In this document: in pieces, positions 1 through 5,873 of the stretch
Layout: each line of letters starts with the position of its first letter
How positions within the stretch are numbered: the stretch's first letter is position 1
Assembly: GCA_963925015.1 (NCBI GenBank)
Contig: CAWUTX010000076.1
Location: 1-7,361, forward strand
Source: JAQBXX01 sp963925015
Lineage (GTDB): Bacteria > Pseudomonadota > Gammaproteobacteria > SURF-13
Direction: 5' to 3'
Length of the DNA stretch: 7,361 nucleotides
The notes under the pieces: generated by a model
Database searches by the model: none
What the model was told of the DNA's origin: nothing
What the model saw: only the letters and a program-made list of their open reading frames with translations
Program-made: the position numbers and the translations under genes

Positions 1-7
1 TATTGAT

Positions 8-2299
8 ATGAAACATCTCATCGTCGTTGAGTCGCCGGCCAAGGCCAAGACCATCAAGAAGTACCTCGGCAAGGACTTCGAGGTGCTGGCCTCGTACGGT
101 CACGTGCGTGACCTGCTGCCCAAAGAGGGCGCCGTGGACACGGAGCACGGCTTCGCTATGAAGTATCAGCTCATCGAGAAAAACGAAAAGCACGTCGACG
201 CCATCGCCAAGGCGATGAAGAAGGCCGACACGCTCTACCTCGCCACCGACCCTGACCGCGAGGGTGAGGCCATCTCCTGGCACTTGCACGAAATTCTTAA
301 GCAACGCAAAGTACTCAAAGGCAAACTGGTGCAGCGCGTGGTGTTCCACGAAATCACCAACCGCGCGGTGAACGAGGCGGTGCAGCACCCGCGCGAGTTG
401 TCGATGGAACTGATCAACGCACAGCAGGCGCGGCGCGCGCTCGATTACCTGGTCGGCTTCAATATCTCGCCGCTGTTGTGGACCAAAATCCGGCGCGGAC
501 TCTCCGCCGGCCGCGTGCAGAGTCCGGCGCTGCGCATGATTGCGGAGCGCGAGGAAGAAATCGAAAAATTCGTGGCGCGCGAATACTGGAGCATCGAGGC
601 CGATGCCGCCAAAGGCAAGCACGCCTTCAGCGCCAGACTCAACATTTACCAGGGCAACAAGCAGGAACAGTTCAGCATCACCGACACCGCTGCCGCGCAT
701 GCGGCACAGAAGGCGCTGGAAAAAGCGGCCGCAGGCAAACTCACTGTAATCAAGGTAGAAAAGAAAAGCCGAAAACGCAATCCCGCCGCACCGTTCACCA
801 CCTCCACGCTGCAACAGGAAGCGGCGCGCAAGCTCGGCTTCGGCGCGCAACGCACCATGCGCACCGCGCAACAACTCTACGAAGGTATGGACACCGGTGA
901 AGGCGCGGTCGGCCTCATCAGCTACATGCGCACCGATTCAGTGAATCTTGCGCAGGAGGCGATTGCCGAAATTCGCGCCTTCATCGCACAGCGTTACGGC
1001 GCAAATAACCTGCCCAAGGAACCGCAGGTGTACAAGACGCGTGCGAAAAACGCACAAGAGGCCCACGAGGCCGTGCGCCCGACCTCGGTCGAACGCACGC
1101 CGGAATCCATCAAGGCCCACCTGACCCCGGATCAGCTTAAGCTCTATCAACTGATCTGGAAGCGCACCGTCGCCTGCCAGATGATACACGCCACCATCGA
1201 CACGGTGGGCGTCGATCTCGCAGCAGGAGCAGAGACGCACCTGTTCCGCGCCAACGGCTCCACCGTCGTCGATCCCGGCTTCATGGCGGTCTACCAGGAA
1301 GGCAGCGACGACACCAAAGTGGAAGACGACGAGCGCATACTGCCCCCGCTCAAGGAAGGCGAAACCGTCACGCTGCTCGCCATCCGCAGCGAACAGCACT
1401 TTACCGAGCCGCCGCCGCGTTTCAGCGAGGCGAGCCTGGTAAAAACCCTTGAAGAATACGGCATTGGTCGCCCCTCTACCTACGCCAGCATTATCTCCAC
1501 GCTGGTCGCGCGCGAGTACGTCACGCTCGAAAAACACCGCTTCACCCCCACCGATGTCGGGCGCGTGGTAAATAAATTCCTCACCCAGCATTTCACCCAA
1601 TACGTCGATTACGACTTTACCGCTAAACTCGAAGACGAACTCGACGCCATCGCGCGCGGCGAAAAAGAATGGGTGCCGGTGCTGGAGAAATTCTGGAAGC
1701 CGTTCCACAAGCAGGTGGTTACCAAAGACGAAACCGTACTGCGCAAAGACGTGACGCAGGAGGCGATGGACGAGGCCTGCCCCAAGTGCAGCAAGCCACT
1801 CTCCATCCGTTTGGGGCGACGTGGAAAATTCATCGGCTGCACCGCCTATCCCGAGTGCGACTACACGCGCAACCTCGACGATGCCCCGGACGCCGTGCCG
1901 GAAGTGGTGGAAGGCCGCAACTGCCCGGATTGCCAGAGCCAGCTCATCATCAAGCGCGGCCGCTACGGAAAATTCATCGGTTGCAGCAATTACCCCAACT
2001 GCAAACACATCGAGCCGCTGGAAAAACCCGCCGACACCGGCGTCGAATGCCCGCTGTGCCACGCGGGGAATTTACTGAAACGCAAATCGCGCTACGGCAA
2101 GATTTTTTATTCCTGCGCGACGTATCCTAAATGCACCTACGCCGTATGGAACGAACCCGTCGTCCAACCCTGCCCCAAATGCCAGTGGCCGATGCTCACC
2201 ATCAAAACCACCAAACGCCGCGGCACGGAAAAGGTGTGCCCGCAAAAAGAATGCGGCTACGCCGAGCCTTACGAGCTGGAGTCCGCTGCGTCCACTTGA
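8..2299 (+). CDS. topA: DNA topoisomerase I (type IA), complete, 763 aa
   Basis: This is a type IA topoisomerase, which relaxes negative supercoils by cutting one DNA strand through a 5'-phosphotyrosine. The N-terminus holds the TOPRIM signature: VVESPAKAKTI with Glu8, and the DPDREGE acidic cluster with Asp81, Asp83 and Glu85, which coordinates magnesium. A core stretch around residues 142-177 (RALDYLVGFNISPLLW, then GLSAGRVQSPALRMI) is typical of the family. The catalytic tyrosine is Tyr306 in SYMRTDS. RFSEASLVKTLEEYGIGRPSTY follows, interrupted here only as a description. Four C4 zinc ribbons end the protein at about residues 591-617, 639-665, 681-709 and 722-749. E. coli TopA is about 865 aa, so this version is shorter at the C-terminus. 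The ATG at 8 gives the usual short lead before VVESPAKAK. Only seven bases precede it, so its ribosome binding site and promoter lie outside the window. It converges on cysB. Confidence 0.97.
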   Translation: MKHLIVVESPAKAKTIKKYLGKDFEVLASYGHVRDLLPKEGAVDTEHGFAMKYQLIEKNEKHVDAIAKAMKKADTLYLATDPDREGEAISWHLHEILKQRKVLKGKLVQRVVFHEITNRAVNEAVQHPRELSMELINAQQARRALDYLVGFNISPLLWTKIRRGLSAGRVQSPALRMIAEREEEIEKFVAREYWSIEADAAKGKHAFSARLNIYQGNKQEQFSITDTAAAHAAQKALEKAAAGKLTVIKVEKKSRKRNPAAPFTTSTLQQEAARKLGFGAQRTMRTAQQLYEGMDTGEGAVGLISYMRTDSVNLAQEAIAEIRAFIAQRYGANNLPKEPQVYKTRAKNAQEAHEAVRPTSVERTPESIKAHLTPDQLKLYQLIWKRTVACQMIHATIDTVGVDLAAGAETHLFRANGSTVVDPGFMAVYQEGSDDTKVEDDERILPPLKEGETVTLLAIRSEQHFTEPPPRFSEASLVKTLEEYGIGRPSTYASIISTLVAREYVTLEKHRFTPTDVGRVVNKFLTQHFTQYVDYDFTAKLEDELDAIARGEKEWVPVLEKFWKPFHKQVVTKDETVLRKDVTQEAMDEACPKCSKPLSIRLGRRGKFIGCTAYPECDYTRNLDDAPDAVPEVVEGRNCPDCQSQLIIKRGRYGKFIGCSNYPNCKHIEPLEKPADTGVECPLCHAGNLLKRKSRYGKIFYSCATYPKCTYAVWNEPVVQPCPKCQWPMLTIKTTKRRGTEKVCPQKECGYAEPYELESAAST

Positions 2300-2306
2300 G
2301 ACAGTT

Positions 2307-2333
2307 TCCCTTCCCCCTGTAAGGGGGAAGGGA
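2307..2333. terminator. Perfect hairpin between convergent topA and cysB; likely shared terminator
   Basis: Arm TCCCTTCCCCCT (2307-2318) pairs perfectly with AGGGGGAAGGGA (2322-2333) around a GTA loop. The 12-bp stem starts 8 bases after the topA stop and ends 1 base before the complement of the cysB stop codon, so it fills the whole convergent gap. It can fold in either transcript. The following T-run is short (three or four T on the + strand, two on the - strand), so intrinsic termination is inferred from position and stem strength. It may instead belong to a repeated intergenic palindrome family, which one window cannot show. Confidence 0.7.
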
Positions 2334-2334
2334 T

Positions 2335-3249
2335 TTAAAGCGCCTTGTCCACCGCCGCGCGCGTCAAGTGTGGCGCGAACAATTCGATAAAGGCGTATAA
2401 ATACCCGCGCATAAACATACCGCGCCGCACTCCGATATAGGTGGTGCTGGTGGCGAATAAATGCGCGGCGTCCAGCATGCGCAAATTCTTGTCGCGCGCG
2501 GGTTCGAACGCCATCCTGGCGAGCAGGCCTACGCCCAAACCCAGCTCGACATAGGTCTTGATGACATCCGAGTCGAGCGCGGTGAGCACGATGTTGGGCT
2601 TGAGGCCCTTGGCCTCGAACGCCTGATTGATGAGCGAGCGGCCGGCGAAAGCGAAGTCGTAGGTCACGATGGGATAGCGCGCCAGTGTCTTCAGGGTGAG
2701 CGGCTTCTCCTTCAGCACCGGGTGGCCGGGCGGCGCCACCACGCAGCGGTTCCATTGATAACACGGCAACACCACCAAACCCGGATGCTGTGCCAGCGCC
2801 TCGGTGGCGATGCCGACGTCCGCCTCGCCTTGCTCCACCATGGCGGCGATCTGTGTCGGGTTGCCTTGATGGATGTGCAGGTTGACCTGCGGGTAGCGCT
2901 CGGTGAATTTCTTAATCGTCTTCGGCAAGGTATAACGCGCCTGGGTATGCGTGGTAGCTATCGACAGGCTGCCGACGATCTCGTTGGTAAACTCGGTGCC
3001 GACCTGCTTGATGTTCTGCACGTCGCGCAGCACCTCCTTGGCCTGCGCGAGTATAATGCGCCCCGGCGCGGTGACGCCGGTCAGCCGCTTGCCGCTGCGC
3101 TCGAAGATACGCACGCCCAGCTCGTCTTCCAGCAGGTGTATCTGCTTGCTGACACCGGGCTGCGAGGTGTGCAGACTTTGCGCGGCGAGCGAGATACTCA
3201 AGCCCCGACGCTCGACCTCGCAGATATAGCGTAGTTGCTGTAAATTCAT
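2335..3249 (-). CDS. cysB: CysB-like LysR-family regulator of sulfur assimilation, 304 aa
   Basis: This is a LysR-type transcriptional regulator of the CysB group, which in enteric bacteria activates sulfate-assimilation genes with N-acetylserine or O-acetylserine as inducer and represses its own gene. The N-terminal winged helix-turn-helix (residues 1-65) includes MNLQQLRYICEVERRGLSIS, TSQPGVSKQIHLLEDELG and FERSGKRLTGVT. The effector domain begins near residue 92 and carries the CysB hallmark ATTHTQARY (98-106), HQGNPTQIA, GIATEAL with Thr149, LPCYQWNR, and TALDSDVIKTYVELGLGVG. Of the enteric ligand contacts as I recall them (Thr100, Thr102, Gln103, Thr149, Thr202), all are kept except 202, which is Ala (DFAFAGRS). 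The protein ends shortly after FAPHLTRAAVDKAL, about 20 residues before enteric CysB. I chose the ATG at 3249 because it gives the canonical MxLQQLRYI start. A longer frame from a TTG at 3357 would run through the promoter. No clear Shine-Dalgarno precedes 3249. It is divergent from the cys operon it probably controls. Confidence 0.93.
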   Translation of the reverse strand: MNLQQLRYICEVERRGLSISLAAQSLHTSQPGVSKQIHLLEDELGVRIFERSGKRLTGVTAPGRIILAQAKEVLRDVQNIKQVGTEFTNEIVGSLSIATTHTQARYTLPKTIKKFTERYPQVNLHIHQGNPTQIAAMVEQGEADVGIATEALAQHPGLVVLPCYQWNRCVVAPPGHPVLKEKPLTLKTLARYPIVTYDFAFAGRSLINQAFEAKGLKPNIVLTALDSDVIKTYVELGLGVGLLARMAFEPARDKNLRMLDAAHLFATSTTYIGVRRGMFMRGYLYAFIELFAPHLTRAAVDKAL

Positions 3250-3287
3250 ATAGTTACAAAACACATTGGAACCACTTATTATAACTA
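3249..3287. repeat. Inverted repeat flanking the cysB -10, possible second operator
   Basis: TATAGTTA (3249-3256) faces TAACTAAA (3282-3289), with an exact six-base core TAGTTA/TAACTA. Each arm is accompanied by AAACAC (3259-3264 and 3287-3292), which repeats directly at a 28-bp distance. The arms bracket the predicted cysB -10 and start site. This layout suits an autorepression site, but short AT-rich matches also occur by chance. Confidence 0.3.
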
Positions 3288-3307
3288 AACACGATATATA
3301 TATACAA
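3278..3307 (-). promoter_or_regulatory. Predicted sigma-70 promoter of cysB
   Basis: On the minus strand a perfect TATAAT -10 (3283-3278) lies 18 bp from a TTGTAT -35-like hexamer (3307-3302). Transcription would begin near 3271, giving a leader of only about 22 nt before the cysB ATG at 3249. The -35 hexamer lies inside the palindrome at 3302-3313, so a protein bound there would block this promoter, which fits the negative autoregulation known for CysB. The positions are read from the sequence; the activity is inferred. Confidence 0.65.
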
Positions 3308-3313
3308 TTGTAT
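3302..3313. promoter_or_regulatory. 12-bp perfect palindrome, candidate CysB operator
   Basis: ATACAATTGTAT is a perfect dyad in the AT-rich divergent region. Its centre is about 44 bp upstream of the predicted rightward start (near 3352), a usual position for a LysR activator just upstream of a weak -35. At the same time it covers the -35 of the leftward cysB promoter. One site could therefore activate the cys operon and repress cysB. An alternating AT run (about 3294-3303) adjoins it on the left. Assignment to CysB is inference, because CysB sites are poorly conserved. Confidence 0.5.
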
Positions 3314-3316
3314 TCT

Positions 3317-3345
3317 TTTATGAATATATGCGCGACTGTTATACT
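3317..3345 (+). promoter_or_regulatory. Predicted promoter of the rightward cys operon (extended -10, weak -35)
   Basis: TGTTATACT (3337-3345) is an extended -10 element. At 17-bp spacing the -35 position (3317-3322) reads TTTATG, a poor match to TTGACA. A good -10 with a weak -35 is expected for an activator-dependent promoter, and the palindrome at 3302-3313 sits directly upstream. The predicted start near 3352 gives a leader of about 136 nt before the sulfite reductase gene, with the 23-codon frame inside it. Confidence 0.6.
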
Positions 3346-3390
3346 TTCCACTCGCAAAAGTATCCCGGTCGGGTTGGCTAAGGCTTTACG

Positions 3391-3462
3391 ATGGATTTTG
3401 CCTACACGCTATCAGGTTTTGTGGTCGGTATGCTGGTCGGCTTCAGGCTCATCGCGCATTAA
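3391..3462 (+). pseudogene. 23-codon frame, probable remnant of a TauE/SafE-type permease gene
   Basis: This small frame starts at ATG 3391, with TAAGG (3379-3383) seven bases upstream, and ends at TAA 3460-3462. Its first 17 residues, MDFAYTLSGFVVGMLVG, match from memory the start of TauE/SafE-family sulfite/anion permeases, which usually continue into a TGVGGGSLMTP-type motif. Here the frame instead ends after six more residues, FRLIAH. A short basic/hydrophobic tail like this resembles the C-terminus of such permeases, so the simplest reading is an in-frame deletion that removed nearly the whole gene. The permease would have fitted the context: sulfur-anion transport beside cysB and sulfite reductase. 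Alternatively it is a functional small hydrophobic leader peptide. It has no cysteine codons, so it is not an obvious cysteine attenuator. The family match is recalled, not searched. Confidence 0.5.
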
Positions 3463-3473
3463 GTTTCATGTTT

Positions 3474-3480
3474 AAGGAGA
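3474..3480 (+). promoter_or_regulatory. Strong Shine-Dalgarno of the sulfite reductase gene
   Basis: AAGGAGA lies seven bases before ATG 3488 and 11 bases after the stop of the 23-codon frame. It fixes the start of the reductase and shows that this gene is translated independently. Neither cysH nor cysB has an equally clear site. Confidence 0.85.
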
Positions 3481-3487
3481 TACGGTA

Positions 3488-5869
3488 ATGAACGACCCGA
3501 ACGTACTGGTCAATTTCGACGAGCTCGAACGCTACGAGCAGGCGGTAGGCGCCTTTTTGAACAAGGAACTGGACGCCGACCGCTTCATGTCTGCGCGCCT
3601 GCAGCAGGGCGTGTATGGCCAGCGTCAGGACGGCGTGCACATGATCCGCGCAAAGGTGCCGGGCGGGAAGATGTTGCCGCAGCAACTGGTGGCCTTCGCC
3701 GAGGTGCTGGAGCAGTACGCCAAGCATGACGTGGTGCACGTCTCCACGCGCCAGAATTTTCAGATTCACTACGTGCCCACCGCCGATACCGCCGCCGCGC
3801 TCAAACATCTGGCGCAGGCGGGGCTGACCACGCGTGAGGCGTGCGGCAACACGGTGCGAAACATCACCGCCTGCCCGCTGGCCGGCGTGTGCCCGCGCGA
3901 GCATCTCGACATCACGCCGCTGCTGGACGGCGCGGTGGCGCATTTCTTACGTCACCCGCTCACGCAACATTTGCCGCGCAAGTTCAAGATCAGCTTCTCC
4001 GGCTGCGAGCACGACTGCGCGCAGGGCATGATCCACGACCTCGGCGTGGTGGCGGTGAAAAAAGACGGGCGCTACGGCTACAAGGTACTGGCGGGGGGCG
4101 GTCTCGGCCACAAGCCGCGTGAGGCCATCACCGTCGAGGAATTCATTGAGGAAAAGGATTTGCTGCCCAGCATGGAAGCCGTCGTCGCGCTGCACCATCG
4201 CTATTCGGATCGCGTCAAGCGCGCCAAGGCTCGCATCAAATTCCTGGTGGACCGCTTCGGCCCCGAAGGCTTTATCGAGAAGTACAAAGAAGAATACGTG
4301 CGCACCAAGGCGGCGTTCGAAGGCAAGGCTTACCCCAAGGGCGAATGGACCGGCGTGGTAGAGTCGGGCGCGGCCTGCGGCATGGGTGCGCCGCGTCAGG
4401 TGTTGCCGCAAAAGCAGGCGGGCTTGAATGTGTTCCCCATCAGACTGAAGATCGGCGACATTAACGCGGCGCAACTGCGCGGCATCGCCAGGATCATGCA
4501 AGACGAGGGCTTGAGCGACATCCGCACCACGCAGGATCAGAACCTGATGATTATGCACGTGCCCAGCGCGCGCATCGAGGCGATACGCAAGGCGCTTACG
4601 CCGTTGGGGCTCGGCGCACCCACGACCGGTGACGACGTGGTCGCCTGCCCCGGCACTTCCACCTGCCGCCTCGGCATCACGTCATCGAAAATCATCGGTT
4701 TGAAGCTGAGCGGCGGCAGCGCCGACTTGCACATCCGTGCCAGCGGCTGCCACAACGGCTGCGCGCAGCCGGAGGTCGGCGACATCGGCATCTATGGCGA
4801 AGGCAAGCGTCTGCACGGCAAGCTGGTGCCGCACTATCAGATGTACTTCGGCGGCGACGGGCGTGCGGCAGGGGCCCTCGGTTTCAAGAGCGTGTCCGTG
4901 CCGGTGCAGCGTGTCGAGCAGGCTGTCACGCGCGTGCAGGAAGCCTTTTTGCAGGAACGCGTCAACGGCGAGACGTTTTTTCAGTGGACACGGCGCCGTG
5001 GCAAGGAGTCGTTCAGCGAACTGCTCACCGATCTCACCGTGGTCAACCCGGAAGATGTCCCCGCGCTGTTGAGCGACCACGGTGAGGCGTCCGCCTTCAA
5101 GGTGCTGCAACTGGGTGGCGGCGAGTGCGCGGGCGCGGCGCAGGAGCTGGTCGCGGCACGCTTTTCAGAAGCCGCCTACGAACGCAGTTGCCGCAACGCC
5201 TTAATCTATCAGCACAAGCTGTTCGATGCCACGGAGTGCGCCGAGGCGATGGCGCGCCTGGTCGGCCAGTCGCTGCTGTTTGTCACCGGGCAGAAGTCGC
5301 TTGATGATCTCAACGAGATCGCCCAGGCCGCGCGCGGACAATTGCAGGAATTGCGGCCTGAGTACGTACCTCTCGCCGACAAACTCGTGGAGCTTGCCCA
5401 GGGCTTGAGCGCTCTTAAAGAAGATCAGGACGAGACGCGCTTTAACACGCTGATGTCCGATCTCGACGCGTGGATGATCCTGTCTGCGCGCGCCTGCGAA
5501 AGTTTCGATCCGCAACTCGATCTCTCCGCCACGCTGCCGCCGGTCAATACGCCGGTATTCGTCGCCACTGCCCACGGGCGTGTGGCGAAGCCCAGGCTCA
5601 ATGGGGAAACCGCAGTTACGCCGGGCGCAACGGTGAACACGGTGGACTTGTCCAGCTACGGCTGCCCGGTACACTACATGAAAGCACGCATCGAGATCGG
5701 CAAGCTCGCTGCGGGCGAGGAGATCGACTTTCTGCTGGAAGCGGGTGAATCTACGAACCAAGTGACAGAAAGCCTTGCCAAAGACGGACACCATATCCTG
5801 ACCACGCAGGCACAAGGCGCACACACGCGTGTACGCGTGCGGAAAAGCAGTGTGGCACAGCCCGCGTAA
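3488..5869 (+). CDS. cysI: Siroheme sulfite reductase (CysI-like) fused to a C-terminal TusA-like domain, 793 aa
   Basis: Assimilatory-type sulfite reductase, predicted to reduce sulfite to sulfide with six electrons at a siroheme-[4Fe-4S] centre in the cytoplasm. The first half (about residues 30-300) has LQQGVYGQRQDGVHMIRAKVP, split here as a ferredoxin-like repeat, STRQNFQIH (86-94), NTVRNITACP and LPRKFKISF. By comparison with E. coli CysI, Arg54, Arg124, Lys165 and Lys167 match the substrate-binding Arg83, Arg153, Lys215 and Lys217. The second half (about 310-520) has ACPGTSTC (Cys387, Cys393) and SGCHNGC (Cys421, Cys425), the usual cofactor motif. Unusually, the first half also has a full set: Cys129, Cys135, Cys173, Cys177. 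A helical region of unknown identity follows (about 533-685), then a linker and a TusA-like domain (about 715-775) with Cys726-Pro727. No flavin domain is present, so electrons must come from ferredoxin or a separate partner. E. coli CysI is about 570 aa. Nitrite reduction is a possible alternative; the cys context favours sulfite. Confidence 0.9.
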   Translation: MNDPNVLVNFDELERYEQAVGAFLNKELDADRFMSARLQQGVYGQRQDGVHMIRAKVPGGKMLPQQLVAFAEVLEQYAKHDVVHVSTRQNFQIHYVPTADTAAALKHLAQAGLTTREACGNTVRNITACPLAGVCPREHLDITPLLDGAVAHFLRHPLTQHLPRKFKISFSGCEHDCAQGMIHDLGVVAVKKDGRYGYKVLAGGGLGHKPREAITVEEFIEEKDLLPSMEAVVALHHRYSDRVKRAKARIKFLVDRFGPEGFIEKYKEEYVRTKAAFEGKAYPKGEWTGVVESGAACGMGAPRQVLPQKQAGLNVFPIRLKIGDINAAQLRGIARIMQDEGLSDIRTTQDQNLMIMHVPSARIEAIRKALTPLGLGAPTTGDDVVACPGTSTCRLGITSSKIIGLKLSGGSADLHIRASGCHNGCAQPEVGDIGIYGEGKRLHGKLVPHYQMYFGGDGRAAGALGFKSVSVPVQRVEQAVTRVQEAFLQERVNGETFFQWTRRRGKESFSELLTDLTVVNPEDVPALLSDHGEASAFKVLQLGGGECAGAAQELVAARFSEAAYERSCRNALIYQHKLFDATECAEAMARLVGQSLLFVTGQKSLDDLNEIAQAARGQLQELRPEYVPLADKLVELAQGLSALKEDQDETRFNTLMSDLDAWMILSARACESFDPQLDLSATLPPVNTPVFVATAHGRVAKPRLNGETAVTPGATVNTVDLSSYGCPVHYMKARIEIGKLAAGEEIDFLLEAGESTNQVTESLAKDGHHILTTQAQGAHTRVRVRKSSVAQPA

Positions 5870-5873
5870 CCCT

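Noticed and set aside
938..2062. Open frame of 374 codons antisense to topA
   Set aside because: It lies entirely inside the strongly supported topA gene, has a low-complexity composition typical of antisense of GC-rich coding DNA, and resembles no known family.
2461..3234. Open frame of 257 codons on the + strand over cysB
   Set aside because: It is opposite to a clear CysB coding sequence and its translation has no recognisable domain.
3294..3303. Alternating AT run as a possible replication or recombination site
   Set aside because: It is short and lies between promoter elements; AT-richness is expected in a divergent promoter region.
3250..3357. N-terminal extension of CysB from a TTG at 3357
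   Set aside because: It would add 36 residues not found in CysB and would place coding sequence over both divergent promoters; ATG 3249 gives the family start.
3266..3475. A 69-codon + strand frame across the intergenic region
   Set aside because: It covers the AT-rich promoter region, has no ribosome site or family resemblance, and is in a different frame from the 23-codon permease-like frame.
5192..5215. RNALIYQH (residues 569-576 of the reductase), which fits the HEPN ribonuclease pattern R-N-X4-6-H
   Set aside because: The pattern is short and easily met by chance; a ribonuclease role has no support in a sulfite reductase fusion.
5823..5832. Palindrome ACACGCGTGT near the end of the reductase gene
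   Set aside because: It is explained by the codons for an Arg/Val-rich tail and lies inside coding sequence with no promoter elements nearby.
5829..5873. Earlier GTG start for CysH
   Set aside because: It would overlap the reductase gene by 41 bases and add 15 residues unlike other CysH N-termini, without a better ribosome site.
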